64,000 nucleotides of DNA, taken from contig JAHFRD010000001.1 in the NCBI GenBank assembly GCA_023258975.1, positions 409,571 to 473,570 of the forward strand. The letters are read 5' to 3'. Of this stretch, positions 1-7,567 are shown piece after piece. Positions within the stretch are counted from its first letter, which is position 1. Every line of letters begins with the position of its first letter. Position numbers and translations under genes: made by a program. The notes below the pieces were generated by a model, which was not told the origin of the DNA, searched no databases, and worked only from the letters and a program-made list of their open reading frames with translations. Source of the stretch: Hydrogenophilales bacterium (GTDB taxonomy: Bacteria; Pseudomonadota; Gammaproteobacteria; Burkholderiales; Thiobacillaceae).

Positions 1-33
1 CGTCCAACCTTGCGAGGCCGGAAAGGTTGGACG
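1..33. repeat. 11-bp perfect inverted repeat
   Basis: Positions 1-11 (CGTCCAACCTT) and 23-33 are perfect reverse complements separated by an 11-base loop. No T-run follows on either strand, so it is not a convincing intrinsic terminator. It lies downstream of the leftward primase-helicase gene and could be a structured 3' end or a protein-binding site. The window edge prevents seeing its context. Confidence 0.5.
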
Positions 34-117
34 GCGCTCAACCCCCTCTCAGGCCCTTTTCCGGACACGCCTTGGCGCGCCGATCCCTGGGCGGAAACGG
101 AGGTTGAAACCTGCGGG

Positions 118-2535
118 CTAGAACGGCACATCGACCATCCTCCCCGCATCCTGACGGCCTGCTGGCGCCGGCGGCACCGCTACGGCCCCCGGACGCACAT
201 ACACCCACTCACGGCGCCCGGTGGATCGACGATCCTTCCGCCAGCCCAGGCGCGCCATCAGATTCCCGATGCGCGTCGCCGCGCCGCGGTTGTTGTCGAT
301 CTTCTCCACCTCCAGGCCGATGGCCTCAGTCAACAACTCCAGCGAGGTGAACTGCATCGTCCCCCGCTGCACCGGATCATCCAGCCAGTCCTGCAGCTTG
401 TAGACCCAGGGGTCGACGATCTCGCGCGATTCCTGCTCGGGGCGGATGTACTGCGCCTCCTCCTCGCGGCTGGCATACAGCCGCGCGCCGGAGCGGAACA
501 CTTGAAGCGCCTCCTCCAGCAGTTGGCCGCGCCATTCCGCCAGCTTGTCCAGATCGAGCGTACCGGTCAGGCGGATTGGGAAAAACCGCCGGTTCCCCGT
601 CGTGTCCTTCAGATACTCGCCCTGGTTCGTCGTGCCCGCGAACGCCACCTGGCGCGGTCTGTCGATGGTGCGTCGCGCGTAGGGCTCGCGGTAGTGGTCC
701 ACCTGGGTGGTCACGAACGCCTTCACCGCCGTCGTCTCCGCGCGGTTGAAGGAATCCATCTCACCCACCTCATAGAGCCACACCCCGTCCAGCGCCATAT
801 AGGCATCCTTGTCGCCCAGGCGCAGGGGCGTATCGGCGAACCACTCGCCGCCCAGGATGCGTAGCGCCGTCGACTTGCCCTTGCCCTGCGGTCCCTCCAG
901 GATCGGCATGTAATCCCACTTGATCCCCGGCTGCATCACCCGCGCCACCAGGCCCACCAGGAACAAGCGGCCAACGATGCGCAGATACTCCGAATTGCCT
1001 GCCGAGGCACCCAGGCATTCCTCCAGCCAGAACGGCAACCGCTCGACGCCATCCCATGGCCCCAATCCCTCCAGGTGCTCGCGCACCGGATGAAACTTCG
1101 CCCGGCTGGCCGCCATGGCCACTCCAGAGGTAATCGTTCCTTCGCCCTTCACCAGCAGCCGACAGCGCTGCGCCATCCACAGCCCCAGGGACAGATCATC
1201 CTCGCTAGTCCATTCACCAGCCTCACCCCCGGTGGGCGTCTTCCCGCGCTTCACCGCCCGCCGCGCGAAATCGTCCCAGGCCACGAGACCCGCCCAGGCC
1301 GGATGCTGGGTCAGAAGCAGAAACACATTCTCCCGGCAGTCTTCCAGCGCGCCGCGGGACTTCCAAATCATCCCCCGCATCCATTCCGGATGCCGGCCAT
1401 CGCCATCGTCGCCGCTCGCGCCAGCCGGCGGCGAGGTGGAAGCGCCATCGCTGCCGCCACCCCCTGCCACCGCTGGCGCGAGCACCACCAGATTCGCCCG
1501 GATATGGTCCGCCAGCGCCGCGCCGGCCAGCCCCTCGGCCACCGCATCCGCGATGTCCCAGCCATCCGGCTTATCCCCCGGCGCCGGAATCTTCACCCGC
1601 CACACCCGGCAGCCCAGGCCGAGCAGGATCTCCGCCAGCTCCGCCATCGTCTTCACGCCCGGCTGATCCGCCTCGGGCAAGAGCGGCCTGGCGTCCTGCG
1701 CGGCCTGGCGCGCTGCATCGTCCGGCAGCGCATCCCGCTCCGCCTTCGTCAGCGGCACCCGCTTCGCATCCGCGTCCGCCCATAGCATCACCTTGCGCCC
1801 GGCCAGGGGCGCGAAATCCGACTTCTTCACCGCCTTGCCGCCGCCTGGCCAGCTCACCACCACCAGGTCGGGCAATTCCGCCGCGCCGGCATCCGCACAC
1901 TTCTCCCCCTCCACCACCAACACCGTCGCCTTTGGCCGCACGGCCAGGCGATCCAGGCCATACAGCGGCCGTGGTGACGGGAACGACAACCAGTGCCACT
2001 CCGTAGCCCCAGACTCGCCATGGCGCGCCCACACCAGTGGCAGCACCTCCTTACCGCCATCACTGGTGCGGAACCGATACACATAGCCCAGCACCGCCCC
2101 GGCGGCATCGCGGTAACACCAGACTGTCTCGGGCAGGCCCCGCTTCACGTGCGCACGGGGTGGCTCAGGGGCGTCGGCGGGCGCCGGCAGGACCGGCACC
2201 CAAGCCGTGCGCGGCTTCTCCCGCACCGGTGCCGGCAATGAAGCAGGCCCAGCACCCGGCGCCGGCAACTCACCCCCCAGCGTCGCCACAGCATCCAGGA
2301 ATGACAGGCCCTGATGCTCGCGCAGGAACTTGATCGCATCGCCGTGGGCGCCGCAGCCGAAACACTGGTAAATCTGCTTGGTCGGGCTGACCTTGAACGA
2401 CGGCGTCGCCTCGGTATGGAACGGGCAACAGGCCTCATACTCCGCCCCGCTCTTCTTGAGCGGCACATAGCGGTCGATCACCTGGACGATATCCACCCGG
2501 TCCAGCAGCGCCGCGGTATCCACGCGATCGATCAT
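118..2535 (-). CDS. phage CHC2 primase / VirE-type helicase
   Basis: An 805-residue replication protein. The N-terminus has a CHC2 zinc finger typical of DnaG-like primases (C37, H40, C58, C61). A TOPRIM-like stretch follows at about 200-260 (VVEGEKC, then ADAD). The C-terminal half is a VirE/VapE-type P-loop helicase: Walker A GPQGKGKST near 548-556, then the family block EVGEMDSF, and later AGTTNQGEYLKD...GNRRFFP. It probably primes and unwinds DNA at the element's own origin. The ATG overlaps the stop of the small gene upstream (ATGA), so the two are translationally coupled, and the CII-family gene is just upstream. Primase-helicase fusions of this type occur in temperate phages, P4-like satellites and integrative islands; the CI/Cro/CII layout here favours a phage. 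Confidence 0.9.
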   Translation of the reverse strand: MIDRVDTAALLDRVDIVQVIDRYVPLKKSGAEYEACCPFHTEATPSFKVSPTKQIYQCFGCGAHGDAIKFLREHQGLSFLDAVATLGGELPAPGAGPASLPAPVREKPRTAWVPVLPAPADAPEPPRAHVKRGLPETVWCYRDAAGAVLGYVYRFRTSDGGKEVLPLVWARHGESGATEWHWLSFPSPRPLYGLDRLAVRPKATVLVVEGEKCADAGAAELPDLVVVSWPGGGKAVKKSDFAPLAGRKVMLWADADAKRVPLTKAERDALPDDAARQAAQDARPLLPEADQPGVKTMAELAEILLGLGCRVWRVKIPAPGDKPDGWDIADAVAEGLAGAALADHIRANLVVLAPAVAGGGGSDGASTSPPAGASGDDGDGRHPEWMRGMIWKSRGALEDCRENVFLLLTQHPAWAGLVAWDDFARRAVKRGKTPTGGEAGEWTSEDDLSLGLWMAQRCRLLVKGEGTITSGVAMAASRAKFHPVREHLEGLGPWDGVERLPFWLEECLGASAGNSEYLRIVGRLFLVGLVARVMQPGIKWDYMPILEGPQGKGKSTALRILGGEWFADTPLRLGDKDAYMALDGVWLYEVGEMDSFNRAETTAVKAFVTTQVDHYREPYARRTIDRPRQVAFAGTTNQGEYLKDTTGNRRFFPIRLTGTLDLDKLAEWRGQLLEEALQVFRSGARLYASREEEAQYIRPEQESREIVDPWVYKLQDWLDDPVQRGTMQFTSLELLTEAIGLEVEKIDNNRGAATRIGNLMARLGWRKDRRSTGRREWVYVRPGAVAVPPAPAGRQDAGRMVDVPF

Positions 2536-2717
2536 CGCCCCCCCGCGGAATTCTTACGGCCCATCCCAGCCTGCGGCCTGGACCACGCCGGCGCCGTCGC
2601 CTCCAGCGCCTCGCGCGCCAACTCGAACCACAGCCGCGCGGCCGACTTCACCGCGCCGGGATCATGCAGACGTTTGCACCGCTCCGCCTGATGGCGAACC
2701 TCCACCCAGGTCGTCAT
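2532..2717 (-). CDS. small phage protein, unknown function
   Basis: A 61-residue protein of no family I recognise. It starts MTTWVEVRHQAERCK and is alpha-helical in character with a basic, Gly/Ser-rich tail. It sits between the CII-family gene and the primase-helicase, three bases after the former and overlapping the start of the latter by four bases, which supports it as a real member of a leftward replication operon. An in-frame upstream ATG at 2744 is possible, but it would overlap the CII-like gene by 25 bases. Confidence 0.6.
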   Translation of the reverse strand: MTTWVEVRHQAERCKRLHDPGAVKSAARLWFELAREALEATAPAWSRPQAGMGRKNSAGGR

Positions 2718-2719
2718 CG

Positions 2720-3190
2720 TCAGCCCGCGGCACGGGCCCGGCACAACTCCACGAAAGCCGCGATCGCCGCGATCGCCTCATAGCCCTCACGCTCGATCTC
2801 CGCCAGCTCGCGGCGGGTGAGGTGCTTATCCGCCAGATCGCGCGCCGCCTCGCCGGCCAGGTCGCCGAACTCCTTCACGGCCCGGAACATCGCCGTGGAC
2901 AACTCATCGGCCTCGCCGGCGCCGGACGGAAGCGCCACGAACACCCCGCCATGCTCATGCGCCTTCGCATGCAGCGGCTGCGCCCAGCACGCCACCCCGG
3001 CCTGCTGAGCGAAATGGATGATCGCATCCTGTCGCTCCACCGACAGTGCCTCCGAGCCACGCAAGATGCCGTACAGCGTCGAGGGTGCGACCCCCAGGCG
3101 CCCGGCCATCGCCGGCACCTCGCCCGGATAAGCCTTCGCCACCTGGTAGACAGCCGAGAGTTGGTCCATGGGATCAATGCGTAGGGTCAT
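2720..3190 (-). CDS. phage regulatory protein CII family (CP76-like)
   Basis: A 156-residue protein with the layout of the phage CII/CP76 regulatory family. An N-terminal HTH-like part (VPAMAGRLGVAPSTLYGILRG) is followed by a middle segment with CWAQPLHAKAHEHGG and a helical C-terminus (KEFGDLAGEAARDLADKHLT). Members govern the lysis/lysogeny choice in P2- and lambda-like phages and usually lie directly upstream of replication genes, as here. No Shine-Dalgarno is visible before the ATG at 3190; MDQLSAV at 3169 is an alternative start. A minus-strand intrinsic terminator lies about 100 bases upstream, so the gene probably has its own promoter in 3191-3290. Confidence 0.8.
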   Translation of the reverse strand: MTLRIDPMDQLSAVYQVAKAYPGEVPAMAGRLGVAPSTLYGILRGSEALSVERQDAIIHFAQQAGVACWAQPLHAKAHEHGGVFVALPSGAGEADELSTAMFRAVKEFGDLAGEAARDLADKHLTRRELAEIEREGYEAIAAIAAFVELCRARAAG

Positions 3191-3291
3191 AGCTTATGTA
3201 TCCGATTACGGTTTTTGCGGAATCGTGCTCGCGCTACGCTGGAGCAACGAATCGGGAACGGACGGGCAGAGATGGAAAGCACTACCGGGAC

Positions 3292-3326
3292 GGAAGAAAA
3301 AAGGTCGGCAGGTTCCCCTGCCGACC
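3292..3326 (-). terminator. intrinsic terminator, leftward
   Basis: A perfect 10-bp stem (GGTCGGCAGG at 3303-3312 and its complement at 3317-3326) with a 4-base loop. On the minus strand it is followed at once by six U residues and then CUUC, a textbook Rho-independent terminator. It would stop leftward transcripts from the Cro-like gene or the minus-strand ORF at 3695-3898 before the CII-family gene. Its position resembles that of lambda tR1. Confidence 0.8.
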
Positions 3327-3476
3327 AAAGCCGCGCGCAATCGCGAAACGCGCGGCCAGGGAGTAGGTGCTGGGTACGCATGACCGGCCCAGCGTCCAGT
3401 CGGGGAGACTCCGCGGCCGGGAAACGGCGGCAGCAGATGGCGATGCGCTCACCAGAAGGGTGGAATTTCCCGCCCG

Positions 3477-3521
3477 TAGAATGGGAGTTCTCACACCACC
3501 ACCCGACAGAAAGGAAACCCC
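3477..3521 (+). promoter_or_regulatory. promoter/leader, copy 1 of a duplicated pair
   Basis: A -10-like TAGAAT (3477-3482) is followed by a leader containing AGTTC and CACCAC, and by the Shine-Dalgarno region AGGAAACCCC just before the ATG at 3522. The same order recurs at 4067-4111, and both genes begin MKPK. No clear -35 box is visible, so an activator may be needed. Confidence 0.5.
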
Positions 3522-3725
3522 ATGAAACCGAAGACCATGACGATCGGAGAACTCAAGTCCGAGCTGTCCGGCTACCCGGACAGCGCCCCGATCTACTTTG
3601 GCGATGGGAAACTCTCGTTCAACCGGATCAAAAATCGAGGCCCGGTCGGGGGCTACCTGCTCAACCTGGAATTCAACGAGATTTACGAAGTCCATCAAGA
3701 CTTCTCCGGACCAGAAACCGACTGA
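3522..3725 (+). CDS. small phage protein (MKPK leader, copy 1)
   Basis: A 67-residue protein of unknown function that starts MKPKTMTIGELKSELSGYPD. The segment IGELKSELSGYPDSAPIYFG resembles short phage proteins beginning with an 'L..L...PDD.pV.f' motif, but I cannot assign a family. The Shine-Dalgarno is good (AGGAAACCCC). Its upstream region and first four codons are near-identical to those of the gene at 4112, although the rest of the proteins differ. Its 3' end overlaps the minus-strand ORF at 3695-3898. Confidence 0.6.
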   Translation: MKPKTMTIGELKSELSGYPDSAPIYFGDGKLSFNRIKNRGPVGGYLLNLEFNEIYEVHQDFSGPETD

Positions 3726-3898
3726 TCGCCAGGCCCGTACAGCGCGGGCCGATCACCGGAACACCACTCCATGAGCATTCGTCCGATCTGGGCAGGAGTC
3801 TTGGCGTGTGCGTAGGACTCGATCAGGGTTCCAACCGGATCGTAAATGCGCAAGACATAACCACTGGCCTGAACATCCACAGTAGCGACACAACCCAT
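3695..3898 (-). CDS. possible small protein, unknown
   Basis: A 67-residue frame with protein-like composition (MGCVATVDVQASGYVLRIYD, then TLIESYAHAKTPAQIGRMLM). No family is recognised and no Shine-Dalgarno precedes the ATG. The frame stays open upstream, so the true start may be earlier. Support comes from its composition and from the leftward terminator at 3292-3326, which implies leftward transcription here. Its 3' end overlaps the rightward gene at 3522-3725 by 31 bases. Confidence 0.35.
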   Translation of the reverse strand: MGCVATVDVQASGYVLRIYDPVGTLIESYAHAKTPAQIGRMLMEWCSGDRPALYGPGDQSVSGPEKS

Positions 3899-4066
3899 GC
3901 GGGAATAATCGTCGCCGGCGTAAGGATTGGATTCGGCCTGCGCGCCGTTATCCGCGAACGACGGCGCGCAGGAAGCGCAGCCGCATTGGCGGTGTGGTGG
4001 ATGGGGGCTGGCCCCCTCGGGCGGCAGGCCGGAGGGGGAGTGAACGGGTGGGGTCTCGCATGTCGA

Positions 4067-4111
4067 TAGAATGGAAGTTCCACCCACCACGCTATTCGAC
4101 GAGGAGACCCC
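4067..4111 (+). promoter_or_regulatory. promoter/leader, copy 2 of a duplicated pair
   Basis: TAGAAT (4067-4072) starts a leader with AAGTTCCACC and CACCAC and ends in the Shine-Dalgarno region GAGGAGACCCC before the ATG at 4112. It closely matches the leader at 3477-3521, so the two genes are probably co-regulated, or one leader was copied from the other. Confidence 0.5.
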
Positions 4112-4468
4112 ATGAAACCGAAGATCAATGCGGACGGAACGCTGACGCTTGGCGAATCCAACTTCACCACCGAGCAAGTCGAGCAACTGATTCACGACAT
4201 GTTGCTCGCGCGATCCAGGATGGAACCGCCCGTGCCGCAACAACTTCCGCAGGACCGCGATCCGATTGTGCAATTTCAGCCGGCGATGGAAGTCTCTCGG
4301 AACCCGGAGGGAATCACCCTCGCCATGCGCTCGGCCGGACTGGGATGGGTGGTCTATTCGCTGCCGGAGCGGCAGGCCCATTTCCTCGTCGCCTACTTCA
4401 CCAAGCGGATCGGGCGGCCACCGGTCGACCTCCCCGATATAGAGGTAGCTCAAGGGCAGGCGAACTAG
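4112..4468 (+). CDS. small phage protein (MKPK leader, copy 2)
   Basis: A 118-residue protein without a family I recognise. It begins MKPKINADGTLTLGESNFTT, carries a helical segment (EQVEQLIHDMLLARSRM) and ends hydrophilic. The Shine-Dalgarno GAGGAG is strong. Promoter, leader and first codons match the gene at 3522. It converges on the Cro-like gene, whose stop lies only two bases away. Confidence 0.6.
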   Translation: MKPKINADGTLTLGESNFTTEQVEQLIHDMLLARSRMEPPVPQQLPQDRDPIVQFQPAMEVSRNPEGITLAMRSAGLGWVVYSLPERQAHFLVAYFTKRIGRPPVDLPDIEVAQGQAN

Positions 4469-4470
4469 GC

Positions 4471-4689
4471 TCACGCCGCCTCCCTATCCACATCCTTGCT
4501 GCGAAAGTAGTCATACAAGCGCTGGATACGGTTGACCGAGGGTTCCGGGATGCGGCCTTGGGCCAACTTGGTGAGCCAGGAATAGAACGAAACCGTCCTG
4601 TTAGGCTCCAGTTCGCGGGCGATTTCGGACCACTGGCCCTTATGGGCTGCCAGGTCTTCCATCACGGCTTTGAGCATGGGTTTTGTCAT
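4471..4689 (-). CDS. Cro-like small HTH regulator
   Basis: A 72-residue protein (start MTKPMLKAVMEDLAAHKGQW) with a probable helix-turn-helix: QWSEIARELEPNRTVSFYSWLTKLAQG reads as two short helices followed by a recognition-type segment. It is divergent from the CI-like repressor, and the 16-bp palindrome at 4701-4716 lies between them, the classic arrangement of a phage immunity switch. The ATG at 4689 is preferred; a TTG at 4698 would overlap the operator. The Cro role is inferred from position and size. Confidence 0.6.
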   Translation of the reverse strand: MTKPMLKAVMEDLAAHKGQWSEIARELEPNRTVSFYSWLTKLAQGRIPEPSVNRIQRLYDYFRSKDVDREAA

Positions 4690-4700
4690 GCTTACCAAGC

Positions 4701-4716
4701 TAGCATCGCAGTGCTA
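4701..4716. promoter_or_regulatory. palindromic operator, copy 1
   Basis: TAGCATCGCAGTGCTA, with inverted half-sites TAGCA/TGCTA separated by 6 bases. It lies between the divergent Cro-like and CI-like genes. Two matching sites occur at 9871-9886 and 9913-9928. This is the expected place for the immunity-repressor operator. Confidence 0.7.
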
Positions 4717-4763
4717 GTTCAGTCAAGCACTACATGGCTAGCTTTGTTAGCAATAATTTGCTT

Positions 4764-5276
4764 ATGAGAAAAGACGCAAGAATGATCCTGGCCGAGAATC
4801 TGTCTGCGCTCATGGCAAAGTCAGCCAACGCACGCTCGCAAAATGCGCTTTCCCGTGCGACCAGAGGCAATGTTGGCCAGACCACTATTGGAAATATTCT
4901 CAATTTGCGCAACAAGACGACGAGCCTAGAGAGCATTGAATACCTTGCCGATGCATTCCATGTATCGGTAGGAGAACTACTCTCAGACAACCTCGGAAAG
5001 CCAGAAACCGCACACAGGTCCGCACCCACGCCCGCCCGTGCCGATCCCGACCTGACCGATACCACGCGGCAGGTGATGGATCGTCTGCGCCTGCTGGAGT
5101 CCGCCGGCCTGGCATCGCCCGAGCTATGGCAAGCCGTCGAGTCAGTCATCACCCTGGCCATGGGCAGATCCACCGTGGCGCACGTCCTTGAGCGCGATAC
5201 CGCGGCCCTGACGTCAACCGGCGACTTCGTCGCCCAGCTCCAGACAAACACCCCTCAGGAGAAAGCGGCGGACTGA
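4764..5276 (+). CDS. XRE-family repressor (CI/HipB-like)
   Basis: A 170-residue DNA-binding regulator. The N-terminal part is a Cro/C1-type HTH: ILAENLSALMAKSANARSQN, then GQTTIGNILNLRNKTTSLES and EYLADAFHVSVGELL. A linker and a helical C-terminus (QVMDRLRLLESAGL) follow. There is no recognisable S24 peptidase domain, so self-cleavage after DNA damage is not expected. ATG 4764 is preferred; ATG 4734 also exists. Neither has a Shine-Dalgarno, so the message may be leaderless, as for lambda cI. A HipA-like kinase gene follows 33 bases later, so the protein may double as a HipB-like antitoxin. It probably binds the palindromes at 4701, 9871 and 9913. Confidence 0.75.
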   Translation: MRKDARMILAENLSALMAKSANARSQNALSRATRGNVGQTTIGNILNLRNKTTSLESIEYLADAFHVSVGELLSDNLGKPETAHRSAPTPARADPDLTDTTRQVMDRLRLLESAGLASPELWQAVESVITLAMGRSTVAHVLERDTAALTSTGDFVAQLQTNTPQEKAAD

Positions 5277-5309
5277 GGCGACCATTTCCAACACCTGACG
5301 ACAACAATC

Positions 5310-6029
5310 ATGCAATTGAGAACAGGTCAGATCATCCCCGGCGCGGAAACGCCGGTTGGGGAGGGCATCAACCGACCCGTCCGGACCACCATCCGGGTGG
5401 ATGAAGGCATCCACGCCGCGGTCATCAAACGCATTCCCCAGAGCGCCGTCCTGGTGGAGTGCTTCTGTGCGCTGCTCCTGCGCGGGTGGGGATTGCCCGT
5501 CCCGGAACCCATCTTGGTCACGGAAGGGGATAACCTGGTATTCGCCAGCATCGACGCCGGCTATCCCAACCTCAAGCAACGCCTAGGCTGGCGCGACAAT
5601 CTGCCCGAGGCCCAGGCCGAGCAATTGCGCCGCATCGGCGCCGCCATCATCTGCGCGTGGCAAGATGCGCCCAAGGCCCTGATGGCGGACGAAGCCATCG
5701 CCAACGCCGACCGCAACCTCGGAAACTTCCTCTGGGACGGCGGTGAGCACGCCTATATCGACCACGAGCGATCCATGGGACTGATCCCCCACACCACCAA
5801 CCTGATGGCAGTCTTCGCCGCCCTGGCCGGCAAGACCGTGGACATGGAAACCGGCGCCGTCGCCGCCGCCTTGTCCGCGGACCGTGGCATGCCCGCCAGC
5901 ATCGAAAATCCGGAGGGGATTGATTTTTCTCCACTGGTGGCATACGTTGAGACACGTTTGCCGACCCTGGCAACCAGGGTGTTGACGCGATTTCCAAAAC
6001 CTCATGATCTCCTGACCGGATTGCCCTGA
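5310..6029 (+). CDS. HipA-like kinase (HipA_2 type)
   Basis: A 239-residue protein with a compact HipA-type kinase core. AVIKR around K40 is a candidate ATP-binding lysine. The catalytic-loop equivalent is NADRNLGN at about 132-139, and a metal-binding IDHE at about 150-153 replaces DFG. Length and motif spacing fit the short HipA_2 family rather than full-length HipA of about 440 residues. HipA kinases phosphorylate translation factors such as glutamyl-tRNA synthetase and cause growth arrest; the target here is unknown. The gene follows an XRE gene, as in hipBA, and its stop overlaps the ATG of the next gene (TGATG). No Shine-Dalgarno is obvious. Confidence 0.7.
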   Translation: MQLRTGQIIPGAETPVGEGINRPVRTTIRVDEGIHAAVIKRIPQSAVLVECFCALLLRGWGLPVPEPILVTEGDNLVFASIDAGYPNLKQRLGWRDNLPEAQAEQLRRIGAAIICAWQDAPKALMADEAIANADRNLGNFLWDGGEHAYIDHERSMGLIPHTTNLMAVFAALAGKTVDMETGAVAAALSADRGMPASIENPEGIDFSPLVAYVETRLPTLATRVLTRFPKPHDLLTGLP

Positions 6030-6850
6030 TGAACCTAAACACCTACTGGCGTCCCATCTTCTGGGAACCTGTTTCCGGGACGGGAGAACGCCTGATGGTG
6101 GGAGTCGTGCTGGACCGGGAAGACATCGTCAGCGCCCATCGCGTCATCCGCGATGACGTGCTCGACTGCCTCTATGGAAAATCGTCCAAGGGTGCCCGAA
6201 CCCTGATCGACACCGGATTGGCTACCCTCAAGACCCTGGCGGAATCCACTTCATTGCAACAGGACCTCCCCGCCGTATTTGGCCTGGAACCCGGCCCCCT
6301 GCGCCACACGGAATCCAGGAGCCTGGGCGAAGCGCTACGCACTGCCGCCCTGCTCTACTCCAGCCTGTCCAACCTGGACAAGCTGGACGATCTGGAGGAA
6401 ACCGACGCCCCTACCCAGGAAGAATCCAACCGCCGCTTCACCACCGAGTTGCGCGACATGGTCGTGACCCGGCGACCGGAACTCGAATCCTACTTCGGAC
6501 GCTCCGCCGTGCTCATCGAGGGGGGTGAGCCTACCCGATTCGGATTCTGCTCTACCCGGTCCATACTGCATTTCGGCGTGCTCTCCCCCGTGCGCCAATC
6601 TTCCAGCGTGCGCGATGCCCGAGCCCGGCTCTGGGAACTCAATGGCGCCCGCCAACTGGCCCACCTCAGCCTGGCGGCCTTGATCTTCGCCACACCGCGC
6701 CTAGACGACCCCACCCTATCGGGAAAACAGATCATCGCCCTGCGCCGCAACCTCTCCGAGATCGAACGCGAAGCGGACGGCCATAACATGCGCTTCATCC
6801 CGGTGAACAGCATCGATGAAGGCGCCGACCGGGTTATCGAGCATGCCTGA
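6029..6850 (+). CDS. uncharacterised partner of the HipA-like kinase
   Basis: A 273-residue soluble protein I cannot firmly assign. The N-terminus, with a GERLMVGVVLDREDI segment, faintly recalls DUF3037 proteins, which are often encoded beside HipA_2 kinases, but it is about twice their length. The rest looks largely helical. Its ATG overlaps the kinase stop, so stoichiometric co-production is likely. Eight bases beyond its stop lies a perfect bidirectional terminator, which closes a three-gene operon. Confidence 0.6.
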   Translation: MNLNTYWRPIFWEPVSGTGERLMVGVVLDREDIVSAHRVIRDDVLDCLYGKSSKGARTLIDTGLATLKTLAESTSLQQDLPAVFGLEPGPLRHTESRSLGEALRTAALLYSSLSNLDKLDDLEETDAPTQEESNRRFTTELRDMVVTRRPELESYFGRSAVLIEGGEPTRFGFCSTRSILHFGVLSPVRQSSSVRDARARLWELNGARQLAHLSLAALIFATPRLDDPTLSGKQIIALRRNLSEIEREADGHNMRFIPVNSIDEGADRVIEHA

Positions 6851-6857
6851 CCAGGAC

Positions 6858-6890
6858 ATGAAAACGCCGGCTTAAAGCCGGCGTTTTCAT
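6858..6890. terminator. bidirectional intrinsic terminator
   Basis: A perfect 16-bp inverted repeat around one central base (arms ATGAAAACGCCGGCTT). Each strand has a GC-rich stem followed by GCGTTTTCAT. It sits between the convergent kinase operon and toxin-antitoxin pair and can serve both. Confidence 0.85.
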
Positions 6891-6906
6891 GGTGACGCTG
6901 ACGGAT

Positions 6907-7239
6907 TCAGGCTGCCCTTCGCAAGTTCTGCTCGGACTCTTCTTCGCCGTGTTCCTTCGCATATTCTGCAGCCCAATCGCGCAGAATCTGCTTTTTCTCA
7001 CTATCGGCAAAGCGCTTCAAAACCTGGCGCATCAAGGTCTGGTAACCAAGGCCGTTCAGCTTGGCGATCAGCTTGAAATCCTCGATCAGCGACTTGTGCA
7101 AGCGGATCGAAATGGGCTGCAATTCCAGGGCCTCGTCCAGGGCGTCCTCATCCATCTGCGAGGCGACGGCAAAGGCCTCATCCGCACCCAGTGCACGGCT
7201 ATCCCAGGCCTCATCAGTTTCCATGATCTTGTCGGACAT
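6907..7239 (-). CDS. CopG/BrnA-like antitoxin
   Basis: A 110-residue protein. The acidic N-terminus (DEDALDEALELQ) probably covers the toxin, and a C-terminal segment PISIRLHKSLIEDFKLIAKL followed by LGYQTLMRQVLKRF reads as a ribbon-helix-helix DNA-binding unit. Start ATG 7239 is preferred over 7251 because GGAG lies seven bases before it. It follows the toxin gene by 17 bases. It should neutralise the toxin and repress the shared promoter near 7568. The toxin-first order is as in brnTA. Confidence 0.75.
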   Translation of the reverse strand: MSDKIMETDEAWDSRALGADEAFAVASQMDEDALDEALELQPISIRLHKSLIEDFKLIAKLNGLGYQTLMRQVLKRFADSEKKQILRDWAAEYAKEHGEEESEQNLRRAA

Positions 7240-7256
7240 GGCGTTCTCCATTCTGG

Positions 7257-7541
7257 TTAACTGAGATTGGCGAAAATGCGCAATTCATCAGCGTTAGGGT
7301 CGAAGGCGGACTTGATGATGATGTCACCCCCCAAAGGGATGAACACCACCTTCAGCTTCCGACCGAAGTCAGTCTCAGCAATAAACCATCGAGTAATCGG
7401 GTTCGTCAGATGTTCCTCGCGCAGATCAGCCACATAACTTCCCGTTCGATTGGAGAAACACTGCAGGATCTCGTCTTCCGTCACGGGTGGCGTCTTGTTC
7501 GCCAACTTGGTGCGCACGTTCTGCGAGATCCTTAGCGTCAT
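7257..7541 (-). CDS. RelE/BrnT-like toxin
   Basis: A 94-residue protein (start MTLRISQNVRTKLANKTPPV; later TRWFIAETDFGRKLKVVFIP). Relatives are commonly, and probably wrongly, annotated as 'ADP-ribosyl-(dinitrogen reductase) hydrolase' and occur beside CopG-like antitoxins. The small alpha/beta fold and pairing suggest an mRNA-cleaving toxin. The ATG at 7541 has an excellent GGAGGC Shine-Dalgarno; the open frame to 7649 has none. Confidence 0.7.
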   Translation of the reverse strand: MTLRISQNVRTKLANKTPPVTEDEILQCFSNRTGSYVADLREEHLTNPITRWFIAETDFGRKLKVVFIPLGGDIIIKSAFDPNADELRIFANLS

Positions 7542-7567
7542 ACTAGCCTCCGGAAACAAGTCTGTAT

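Larger units (their letters stand above)
3191..3521. other. intergenic regulatory region of the element
   Basis: This 331-bp stretch separates the leftward CII-family gene from a rightward small gene. It holds a strong minus-strand terminator hairpin (3292-3326) and, at its right end, a promoter/leader (from 3477) closely resembling the one at 4067. The open frames crossing it show no protein-like composition. I see no RNA gene or CRISPR-like repeat. Confidence 0.6.

Noticed and set aside
3215-4069. An open plus-strand frame of 284 codons across the intergenic region
   Set aside because: It runs through the terminator hairpin and the 3522 gene in another frame, with low-complexity sequence and no motif.
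4764-5276. A LexA-like self-cleaving repressor
   Set aside because: The C-terminus has no S24 peptidase Ser/Lys motif, so the protein is an XRE regulator only.
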